This document shows positions 1 through 8,688 of a stretch of DNA of 64,000 nucleotides, piece by piece. A program made the translations under genes and the position numbers. The stretch lies in assembly GCF_020085105.1 (NCBI RefSeq), contig NC_058055.1, positions 15,687,822 to 15,751,821 on the forward strand, read 5' to 3'. A model generated the notes under the pieces. It was not told the DNA's origin. It did not search any database and worked only from the letters and a program-made list of their open reading frames with translations. Source of the DNA: Siniperca chuatsi (Eukaryota > Chordata > Actinopteri > Centrarchiformes > Sinipercidae). Each line of letters begins with the position of its first letter. Within the stretch, counting starts at the first letter, position 1.

Positions 1-403
1 ACCGAGATGGAACTGGAATGTCTTTATTTATGATGACAGCCAGCAGTGGAGAGTGTGGAGATAGGTAGAGTGGATCTGGGAAGGTTTACCGGAGGGAAGC
101 CACAGGAGACCTGAGAGACCAAGGAGAAATGGAGAAACCACGGAGGACTGGCGATGACACGGAGGACTGGAGAACACACGGAGGACTGGAGAGACCACGG
201 GGAACTGGAGAGACCATGGGGAACCGGAGAGACACAGGAGTAGTCTGGTGTATGGAGTCCTATCCACAAAAGAGGTTGGACACTGAGTGTGGAGAGTGGA
301 GTGATTTTATCCTGGGTGTGATTGGGGCTGATTAAGGGCAGGAGTGTAATTAGGAGCAGGTGTGGGTGATTATGGGCTGGTGAGGACATGACAGGCTGTG
401 ACA
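1..403 (-). mobile_element. LTR of a Ty3/gypsy-like retroelement, copy A (left end cut by window)
   Basis: This stretch matches 3464-3864 almost base for base, so it is the same LTR without its first ~25 bp. It ends in GTGACA at 403, followed by a C-rich tract (GTACCCCC) that reads on the minus strand as a polypurine tract, the usual neighbour of a 3' LTR. The element is therefore in minus orientation. Compared with copy B it is slightly shorter, mainly at homopolymers. Confidence 0.6.
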
Positions 404-1496
404 GTACCCCCTCCACGGTCAGCTCCCGAGGGCGAAACCCCCTCCCCGACGCGGTTGCCCGTCCCCAGGAGCACGCTGATCCGGGAGCCGGCTGGAGTCC
501 GGTCACGCCAGGTGGACGATCAAGAGCTTGAGACGGGGAGGCCGTCGCGGACTCTGGCGGCCGACCAGGGGCTTGGAGACGGGGAGGCCGTCGCGGACTC
601 TGGCGGACGACCAGGGGCTTGGAGATGGCTGGAGGTCGGAGAGGAGACTGAGAGGAGACCTCCGGGCGAAACCGGAGCGGACTGTGGCTGACTGCTGACC
701 TCCGGGCTGGAAACCGGAGCGGACTCTGGCTGACTGCTGACCTCCGGGCTGGAAGCCGGAGAGGAGACTGGCTGCCTGCTGACCTCCGGGCTGGAAGCCG
801 GAGCGGAGACTGGTTGACTGCTGACCTCCGGGCTGGAAGCTGGAGAGGAGACTGGTTGACTGCTGACCTCCGGGCTGGAAGCCGAGAGAGAGACTGGCGA
901 CTCTGGCAGCCGGGCTGGAAGCCGGAGCGGAGACTGGCTGACTGCTGACCTCTGGGCTTGAAGCCGGAGCGGAGACTGGCTGACTGCTGACCTCCAGGCT
1001 TGAAGCCGGAGCGAGACTGGCTGACTGCTGACCTCGGGCTTGAAGCCGAGAGGAGACTGGCGACTTTGGCGGCCGGACATCCGGGCTGGAAGCCGGAGAG
1101 AGACTGGCTGACTGCTGACCTCCGGGCTGAAACCGGAGCGGAGCCTGGCGACTCTGGCTGGCGGACCTCCGGGCTGGAAGCCGGAGCGGAGCCTGGGGAC
1201 TCTGGCGGCTGGCGGACCTCCGGGCTGGAAGCCGGAGCGGAGCCTGGGGATTCAGGCGACTGGCGGACCTCCGGGCTGGAAGCCAGAGCGGAGCCTTGGG
1301 ACCCTCTGGAGACGGACGGGGAAGGCTGGGACCCTCTGGAGACGGACGGGGAAGGCTGGAACCCTCTGGAGACGGACGGCGAAGGCTGGGCCTCTGGGCT
1401 GGAGGCAGGTGGCGGCGGCGGCTGGGCATCAGGGCTGGAGGCAGGCGGCGGCGGCTGGGCCTCAGGGCTGGAGGAAGGCGGCGGCGGCGGCTGGGC
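404..1496 (-). repeat. Retroelement internal minisatellite, copy A
   Basis: This is a nested GC-rich tandem array. A 42-bp unit (core TGACTGCTGACCTCCGGGCT) fills about 660-1130. Units of about 48-51 bp follow, then three 30-bp units (core CCCTCTGGAGACGGACGG) at about 1300-1390, then GGC-rich units to 1496. Unit lengths are multiples of three, and the minus strand reads as Pro/Ser/Arg-rich polypeptide in several overlapping frames. Copy A differs from copy B (3865-4980) by many one-base losses in short G or A runs. At 1496/1497 it passes without a gap into OR1. Confidence 0.75.
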
Positions 1497-2441
1497 CGTT
1501 CTTACCAGTGCCAGGGCTCTGGTTTTGATCTCTTTGGTTTTCAAAGAATATACAATAGGATTGATGCAGGGTGGGAGGCAAGAGGCCAGCGACAGACTCA
1601 GCACACGCTGGTCTGGGTCAATGAAACGCAGATAAAACCCGATAGTAAAAATAGTAATAAGAGGAATGTAAAATACACCAACAAGAATGATATGCTCAAC
1701 ACAAGTGGCAAGAGCTTTCACCCGGCTGTCTAAAGATTTCATCCTGAACACAGTCACCAGGATGCTGACATATGACAGAAAAATAAAAATAAAGGGTCCT
1801 AAAAGAAGCAAGAAAGTAAGCAAAGAGGCCACAGACCACTGCAATGTGTAATCATTACAGGCGAGTCTAAACACAGGTGCATAGTCACAGAAATAGCTGA
1901 ACACTCTGACAGAATTGCAAAAAGACAGCCGAGTCATTATAACTGTTGCAAACGCAACGATTCCCAGTGAAAAACACCAAGTCAGGCCGACAATACATGA
2001 CATGCTCTGCAGTGTGTTGATTGAGTTCTGACGCAAAGGGAAACATATTGCGATCAACCGGTCATAGGCAAGTATAGCGAGTGCATATGACTCCAAAGTC
2101 CCAAAAGCATAGTAGACAAACATTTGTACCAAACATAAGTTGAATAGAATGAAATTGTCCTTAACGAGAAATATCTTTATCATGCTGGGAATAGTGCATG
2201 AGTTAAGGATTACATCAATTACTGCGAGGTTGACAACAGCCAAAAACTTTGGAGTGTGTAAACAACGATTAAAGACAATTACATAGATCACCAAACTATT
2301 GAACAGCAATGTAACCACATAAACAAACGCTAGAAAGATGAAGTAGACACTGATGAAGGGAAATGTCTCAAATCCGATGATATAAAAGCCTGGAGGATGA
2401 ATGATGACAGAGTTGTTTAAAACAGTCCTGAGATAAGACAT
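1497..2441 (-). CDS. OR1: odorant receptor-like GPCR, open but fused at its C-terminus to minisatellite ORF
   Basis: This is a seven-transmembrane odorant receptor-like reading frame with its start at 2441. Residues 1-315 align without indels to the intact OR3 (15903-16919). It has an N-glycosylation site (NNS at 9-11), LHTPKF after TM1, the TM3/IC2 motif LAYDRLIAICFPLR, a Cys-rich second extracellular loop, LSYVSIL in TM5, KALATCVEH at TM6 and INPIVYSLKTKEI at TM7. The normal 23-residue tail (NTIGTQQT...) is absent. After ALALVRT the frame runs directly into the minisatellite as AQPPPPP and stays open to 24, giving 805 codons. The 5' flank is also deleted inside the upstream intron. It may be a genuine recombinant, a pseudogene or an assembly join. 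The receptor family is clear, but the exact teleost OR subgroup is not. Confidence 0.75.
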
Positions 2442-3030
2442 AGTTGAACTCCACAGGCTGCGTGTTGGAGGACGGCATCTGTTTAAAAGCTCTCCAGTCT
2501 AAAGAACAGAGAAATCATATCATACTGTACATTAGACCTTTATAGAGGCTATAAACAGTCACTGAGCCATATACATGCCATGTATGGAGCACTTTCACTG
2601 AAATGTACTGATACTGGAATAAGTCAGTGAACCTCTCATTCAACAATTTGTATCCACCCTAAATCCTAAAATCAACTGAGATTCCTTTGGGATCTGTTAT
2701 CTGCTTCTGTTTAAAGTAGTGTAAGATCTGAATCGCTGATTAAATATTTCTCCCTGACACAGTTAAGCCATTGCACAAACTGCTAACTGTTTTAGATATC
2801 TGTTTACTAGATTTGTTTTACTAAATAAAGATTATTTATCCCTGTGTGTATTATTGCCTGACTAAATTTAAACAAAGTGAATATTGGGTTTAACGTGGTA
2901 TGGGTATCACTCGGACAATCCATTATTCATTTGTAATTCCAAAATGAAAAAAACTTAAATCTGTTATTTGTTTCAAAACCCAGTACAAATTTGAGGTACT
3001 TGTACTTTACTTGAGTATTTCCATTATAAT
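2442..3030. other. OR1 5' flank, internally deleted
   Basis: The first ~115 bp match the 5' flank of OR2, including the AG splice acceptor just upstream of the coding exon (CTAAAGAACAG on the plus strand near 2499). After 2556 (GGCTATAAAC) the sequence jumps to what lies at 8027 in the OR2 unit, so about 720 bp are missing, including exon 1 and its donor. The rest matches 8030-8230 and 28100-28400. No gene is seen. Confidence 0.7.
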
Positions 3031-3438
3031 CATTTCAATTTTATTTGATTTATACAGTGCCAATTCATAACACAAGTTATCTCATTGCACTTTTCCTACA
3101 GAGCAGGTCTAGACCGTACTCTTTATGATATTATTTACAGAGACCCAACAAATCCCACCATGAGCAAGCACTTGGTGACAGTGGCGAGAAAAACTTCCTT
3201 TAAGAGGCAGAACCAGACTCAGGGTGGACGGCCAGCTGCCGCTGACGGTTGGGTTGAGTGAGAGGAGAGGGGAGGAGGGGAGGGGGAAGCGTAATGCAAA
3301 TTCCGCCTATAATTTTAAAATAATAATAATGTAATGGTAGTGGTAAAATTAATATTAATAAAGAAATAATAATAGGAATGACAGTGATAGGAATAATCAT
3401 GATAATAATAGTAATAAGACTAATAATAACAACTGTAG
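3031..3438 (-). mobile_element. LINE 3'-end fragment, interrupted by the LTR element
   Basis: This matches the starts of 20230-21245 and 28385-29420 (conserved blocks CAAGTTATCTCATTGCAC, ATGAGCAAGCACTTGG, ACTTCCTTTAAGAGGCAGAA, GGTTGGGTTGAGTGAGAG). It breaks off at AACTGTAG, exactly where the LTR TGTCACGG begins. It is the tail of an old LINE carried in the OR duplication unit. Confidence 0.6.
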
Positions 3439-3864
3439 TGTCACGGACTAACAGGCAGAGGACACCGAGATGGAACTGGAATGTCTTTATTTATGATGAC
3501 AGCCAGCAGTGGAGAGTGTGGAGATAGGTAGAGTGGATCTGGGAAGGTTTACGGAGGGAAGCCACAGGAGACCTGAGAGACCAAGGAGAAATGGAGAAAC
3601 CACGGAGGACTGGCGATGACACGGAGGACTGGAGAACACACGGAGGACTGGAGAGACCACGGGAACTGGAGAGACCATGGGGAACCGGAGAGACACAGGA
3701 GTAGTCTGGTGTATGGAGTCCTATCCACAAAAGAGGTTGGACACTGAGTGTGGAGAGTGGAGTGATTTTATCCTGGGTGTGATTGGGGCTGATTAAGGGC
3801 AGGAGTGTAATTAGGAGCAGGTGTGGGTGATTATGGGCTGGTGAGGACATGACAGGCTGTGACA
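3439..3864 (-). mobile_element. LTR of a Ty3/gypsy-like retroelement, copy B
   Basis: The 426-bp segment starts TGTCAC and ends GTGACA, the short inverted ends typical of LTRs. It interrupts a LINE fragment on its left. On its right a C-run forms a polypurine tract on the minus strand, placing it as the 3' LTR of a minus-oriented element. No second LTR is found at the other end near 5196. Confidence 0.65.
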
Positions 3865-5196
3865 GTACCCCCCCCTCCACGGTCAGCTCCCGAGGGCCGA
3901 AACCCCCCTCCCCCCGACGCGGTTGCCCGTCCCCAGGGAGCACGCTGATCCGGGGAGCCGGCTGGAGTCCGGTCACGCCAGGTGGACGATCAAGAGCTTG
4001 GAGACGGGGGGAGGCCGTCGCGGACTCTGGCGGCCGACCAGGGGCTTGGAGACGGGGGGAGGCCGTCGCGGACTCTGGCGGACGACCAGGGGCTTGGAGA
4101 TGGCTGGAGGTCGGAGAGGAGACTGGAGAGGAGACCTCCGGGCGAGAAACCGGAGCGGACTGTGGCTGACTGCTGACCTCCGGGCTGGAAACCGGAGCGG
4201 ACTCTGGCTGACTGCTGACCTCCGGGCTGGAAGCCGGAGAGGAGACTGGCTGCCTGCTGACCTCCGGGCTGGAAGCCGGAGCGGAGACTGGTTGACTGCT
4301 GACCTCCGGGCTGGAAGCTGGAGAGGAGACTGGTTGACTGCTGACCTCCGGGCTGGAAGCCGGAGAGGAGACTGGCGACTCTGGCAGCCGGGCTGGAAGC
4401 CGGAGCGGAGACTGGCTGACTGCTGACCTCTGGGCTTGAAGCCGGAGCGGAGACTGGCTGACTGCTGACCTCCAGGCTTGAAGCCGGAGCGGAGACTGGC
4501 TGACTGCTGACCTCCGGGCTTGAAGCCGGAGAGGAGACTGGCGACTTTGGCGGCCGGACATCCGGGCTGGAAGCCGGAGAGGAGACTGGCTGACTGCTGA
4601 CCTCCGGGCTGGAAACCGGAGCGGAGCCTGGCGACTCTGGCTGGCGGACCTCCGGGCTGGAAGCCGGAGCGGAGCCTGGGGACTCTGGCGGCTGGCGGAC
4701 CTCCGGGCTGGAAGCCGGAGCGGAGCCTGGGGATTCAGGCGACTGGCGGACCTCCGGGCTGGAAGCCAGAGCGGAGCCTTGGGACCCTCTGGAGACGGAC
4801 GGGGAAGGCTGGGACCCTCTGGAGACGGACGGGGAAGGCTGGAACCCTCTGGAGACGGACGGCGAAGGCTGGGCCTCTGGGCTGGAGGCAGGTGGCGGCG
4901 GCGGCTGGGCATCAGGGCTGGAGGCAGGCGGCGGCGGCTGGGCCTCAGGGCTGGAGGAAGGCGGCGGCGGCGGCTGGGCCTTGGAACTGGAGGCAGGCGA
5001 GCAAACGGGTTGGGGATGGGCTGGCGACCACATGTTTGGCGGGCCAAACTCCTGGCCGAACAGCGCCAAGAACTGGCCCAGAGAGTGGAGGACCGCCTCT
5101 TCCCGTGCCGCCAGGGATCCCGCCCAGTACAGCGCAGGGCCGGCCAGCCCCCTGACTTTGGATCCACCCTCCTAAAATAAAATGAGCATCCTGCAA
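3865..5196 (-). mobile_element. Internal region of the LTR element: Pro/Ser-rich minisatellite ORFs
   Basis: The minus strand carries two long overlapping open frames, 3491-5167 (558 codons) and 3990-5069 (359 codons). Both begin in non-repetitive sequence near 5000-5170 (for example MDPKSGGWPALRCTGRDPW and MALFGQEFGPPNMW) and then enter 42-bp, ~50-bp and 30-bp tandem units rich in Pro, Ser, Arg and Gln. The unique part could be the remnant of a gag-like N-terminus shifted between frames; I do not recognise a conserved domain. No protease, reverse transcriptase or integrase is present, so the element is non-autonomous or heavily deleted. Its right border near 5150-5196 abuts the decayed coa4-like segment. 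Confidence 0.55.
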
Positions 5197-5198
5197 GG

Positions 5199-5480
5199 TC
5201 TGTAATCTGCTTTTGTTGGCCTGAAAAGCAGAATTACTGCAATTTTAAATTGTAAACTTAGTGTCTCAGGGTTATCTCCTGAGCAGGCCATCTAGCCAGC
5301 AGGGAAGGTTTCTGTTCTTTCTGTGTAGTGTGGAAAGTTACCATGCAGTCTTTAAAAGTCTGAACCTGGATCTGGATTTGGCATGCACACCGTTCCTGAT
5401 GCTCAGTCATGTACTTCTTAGTGGCTCGGTATAGCTCAGCACAACCAAATAGACCTAGCTCCTTTAAAATATATATTAAT
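5199..5480 (-). pseudogene. Decayed coa4-like copy 1
   Basis: The minus strand encodes a relic of the COA4 twin-Cys helix pair. GCAELYRATKKYMTEHQERC and VQTFKDCMVTF are recognisable against GCAELHYAVQECMAEHQDWR and VQTFKDCMMNF in the intact gene at 18551-18805. The second Cys of the first CX9C pair is Tyr. The second pair is stretched to CX11C by a repeated Gln-Ile. No ATG in a matching N-terminus is seen. It is nearly identical to the copy at 12607-12898 and was probably duplicated with it. Confidence 0.75.
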
Positions 5481-6171
5481 ATTTTTATTCATCCAATAAA
5501 AGCACACATTGGATTAGAGCTAAAATGAATGTGCAGACACAATTAAATAATATTTATTGAGAATTTTATGTGCTGGGATTCATTTGTAGTTTCACTAACA
5601 AGAGGATAGTTTTCCTGCTATGTCTGTCTGCCCAAAACCTTCTTCAGTAGAGTACGAGGAGCAGCAGTCACCTTCTCCAAAGATATTTATTGAAATGCTT
5701 ACGTAGTATGCACCTTTCTATTTACGAGATAACCCTCACATAAATGGCCTGAACACATCGGCCTATGTGGCGCAACCAGTGTGTAAAGTATCAATGATGA
5801 AAAAAAGATTAAAGATTGTATATACAGTTATAGCACATTGGCCCAGAATTATCAGGGTATTCATAATAAATGTAATGCCTGTAAAAAGTCAGATATGTAG
5901 GAAACAAAAGACAGACAAGTTTTTCAACACCTATGGAATACAGCTAAGATAGGTATGCATATAATATTACATATAATGCAACTTTAATTAAATCACATTC
6001 AAATTAAATTGTGTGGTTTGCAGTAAAGTACCCTGTTCATAGCCTTCTTGACACTGATGACCTCATGGTTAAAACTGGTGACCCATTTGGGACATTTCTG
6101 TTGACAGACATTAATATTTATGGCACACAGTTCAGGCTCTTTACTGACTGCACAAATATATTGGTACTAAA
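5481..6171. other. OR2 3' flank, shared duplication-unit sequence
   Basis: This is AT-rich non-coding sequence, near-identical to 13490-13979 plus 15769-15902 and partly to 29519-29763. Bases 6037/6038 are the empty site for the Rex1 insertion found at 13980. On the minus strand it holds AATAAA-type signals (near 5690 and 5555). Small ORFs here do not resemble known proteins. Confidence 0.6.
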
Positions 6172-7190
6172 TTATTGCTGTGTTTTATTAACCCTCCGGG
6201 GATAGCTTTTTTGTTGGTATGTTTGTTGTGTGCCAATTGTATTTGTTCTTACCAGTGCCAGGGCTCTGGTTTTGATCTCTTTGGTTTTCAAAGAATATAC
6301 AATAGGATTGATGCAGGGTGGGAGGCAAGAGGCCAGCGACAGACTCAGCACACGCTGGTCTGGGTCAATGAAACGCAGATAAAACCCGATAGTAAAAATA
6401 GTAATAAGAGGAATGTAAAATACACCAACAAGAATGATATGCTCAACACAAGTGGCAAGAGCTTTCACCCGGCTGTCTAAAGATTTCATCCTGAACACAG
6501 TCACCAGGATGCTGACATATGACAGAAAAATAAAAATAAAGGGTCCTAAAAGAAGCAAGAAAGTAAGCAAAGAGGCTACAGACCACTGCAATGTGTAATC
6601 ATTACAGGCGAGTCTAAACACAGGTGCATAGTCACAGAAATAGCTGAACACTCTGACAGAATTGCAAAAAGACAGCCGAGTCATTATAACTGTTGCAAAT
6701 GCGCAGCGATTCCCAGTGAAAAACACCAAGTCAGGCCGACAATACATGACATGCTCTGCAGTGTGTTGATTGAGTTCTGACGCAAAGGGAAACATATTGC
6801 GATCAACCGGTCATAGGCAAGTATAGCGAGTGCATATGACTCCAAAGTCCCAAAAGCATAGTAGACAAACATTTGTACCAAACATAAGTTGAATAGAATG
6901 AAATTGTCCTTAACGAGAAATATCTTTATCATGCTGGGAATAGTGCATGAGTTAAGGATTACATCAATTACTGCGAGGTTGACAACAGCCAAAAACTTTG
7001 GAGTGTGTAAACAACGATTAAAGACAATTACATAGATCACCAAACTATTGAACAGCAATGTAACCACATAAACAAACGCTAGAAAGATGAAGTAGACACT
7101 GATGAAGGGAAATGTCTCAAATCCGATGATATAAAAGCCTGGAGGATGAATGATGACAGAGTTGTTTAAAACAGTCCTGAGATAAGACAT
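6172..7190 (-). pseudogene. OR2: odorant receptor pseudogene with 2-nt frameshift
   Basis: This is a full-length OR copy, almost identical to OR1 over the receptor part and carrying the natural C-terminal tail NTIGTQQTYQQKSYP. The start is at 7190. The frame is continuous to about residue 160 (WCFSLGI) and then breaks, because 6699-6706 reads ATGCGCAG where OR1 and OR3 have two bases fewer. The downstream part (RLSFCNSV onward) resumes in another frame and ends at 6172. It is otherwise undamaged, with all TM segments and motifs present across the two frames, so the break is recent or a consensus error. The upstream exon/intron is intact. Confidence 0.8.
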
Positions 7191-7247
7191 AGTTGAACTC
7201 CACAGGCTGCGTGTTGGAGGACGGCATCTGTTTAAAAGCTCTCCAGT

Positions 7248-7425
7248 CTAAAGAACAGAGAAATCATATCATACTGTACATTAGACCTTTATAGAGGCTA
7301 TAAACTACATGTATAACTTCCATGCCAGTTTGATGAGCACATTTAAATTCAGCAGTATATAAAATATATTCTCAGTAAGTTCAAACATGTATACATGTGC
7401 AAAAAAATCAGTGAATGCGGTTTAC
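7248..7425 (-). other. OR2 predicted 5' UTR intron
   Basis: On the minus strand the acceptor is TTCTCTGTTCTTTAG followed by ACTGGAG (exon 2 starts at 7247). The donor is CATCAG|GTAAAC (exon 1 ends at 7426). The intron is 178 nt. The same pair is kept in OR3 and OR5, and a diverged version in OR7. Confidence 0.6.
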
Positions 7426-8253
7426 CTGATGTTCTCTTCAGGATTGTTTAGCAGCAGCTCTGTTTGATGCTGCATCCAAAAGCAGCAAACCGATGATTGC
7501 ATGTCTGACCTGTGTGCACTGGAAGATATACTTTCCTCATTGATCTCTTGAGATAAATCTTCCAGCTGAGTCTGACAAAGTCATTTTGCAATACTCTATT
7601 AATGAGATTAATATGCTTACTCTGATTAAACGTCTCTTGCATTCAAAACAAAATCTATTTATATATAGTTTTGAATGATGATTAAGTGAGTTGGAGCATC
7701 TCACAATACTCTTTTGGATACATGGAAGATTACAAAGTGAGCAAACAGCAAAGTATTCCCTAAAGACACATGTATCATTAAACAGGAATGTTAATATACG
7801 TATTATACGAAAATACATACTGCTCTTTGGAGTCACCAGCTTATGTTGTTCTTGATATTGCTTTGATTTCTTGCATTGCAGTTCCCAGACCCCTTTTATA
7901 AAACAGTGGTTTTTTAAAAGAAATATCACAGATTTTACAGTTTGGTAGTGGGAGGCATCATTTACTCATTTGTAGTTTTAGCTGTTGAGTTTTTGCTGTG
8001 CTAGATTTTCTAAACCTTGTCTATGCAGTCACTGAGCCATATACATGCCATGTATGGAGCACTTTCACTGAAATGTACTGATACTGGAATAAGTCAGTGA
8101 ATCTCTCATTCAACAATTTGTATCCACCCTAAATCCTAAAATCAACTGAGATTCCTTTGAGATCTGTTATCTGCTTCTGTTTAAAGTAGTGTAAGATCTG
8201 AATCGCCGATTAAATATTTCTCTCTGACACAGTTAAGACACACAAACTGCTAC
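7426..8253 (-). promoter_or_regulatory. OR2 upstream exon and presumed promoter region
   Basis: This non-coding stretch is shared with OR3 (17154-17990) and OR5 (27283-28140). It contains the 5' UTR exon next to the donor, rich in CAG/GCTGCT. A TATATAAAT-like motif reads on the minus strand near 7655-7668, but that motif is not kept in the OR3 and OR5 copies. No coding sequence is evident. Confidence 0.4.
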
Positions 8254-8688
8254 TGTCAGATTGTCAGCTGGCAAATACAGGACACGGAGGTAAGTGCAGA
8301 TATGAGGGAGGTTTATTGCAACAGTTGGAGTTATAAACAGGTGGAGCAAAATGGTAGACAACTTAGGCAAGAACTAGGAATGTCTACGAGAGTCTTATCT
8401 GTAGTAGAAGTCCGTTCTGTTCACTGGAAGTTACGGGGAGCAGGAGAACCAGGAGACGAGGGCACACACAGGCGGAGGGGAATCCAAGTGCACGCGGTGA
8501 TCTGCAGTAGATAAGTCAGTCGGGTAGAACCTCATGGTATGGTTGAGACCAGACAGTGAGTGATCTGGGGGAGTGTTGCTTTATAGTGCAGTGGGGTGAT
8601 TGGTGGCAGGTGTGTATAATCAGTATTCAGGTGATTGGGATCTAATGAGTGCGGTGGGTGGAGCCGGTGGTGTCTGTCGGCTCCTGAC
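8254..8688 (-). mobile_element. LTR of a chromodomain gypsy element
   Basis: The sequence starts TGTCAG at 8254 and ends CTGAC at about 8688, followed by CGTACCCCCTCCTCC, which on the minus strand is a polypurine tract. The left edge is sharp: the OR-unit sequence CAAACTGCTAC continues as TTTTAGATAT at 28140 but as the LTR here. No partner LTR is present near 11600. Confidence 0.6.

Noticed and set aside
503-1429. Long Pro/Ser/Arg-rich ORFs in several frames (503-1429, 520-1080, 1000-1635 and counterparts at 3.9-5.2 kb)
   Set aside because: They are alternative readings of one minisatellite. They are kept only as a description of the retroelement interior, not as genes.
5620-5700. Minus-strand peptide ending TLLKKVLGRQT, repeated at 13.6 kb
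   Set aside because: It is short, conserved only because the units are recent duplicates, and does not match any family I recognise.
6175-6480. Plus-strand 101-codon ORF repeated at 6175, 15906 and 31511
   Set aside because: It is the antisense shadow of the OR TM6-TM7 region.
7655-7668. TATA box for OR2
   Set aside because: A TATATAAAT-like word is present, but the OR3 and OR5 copies lack it at the equivalent place, so it is not called as a promoter element.
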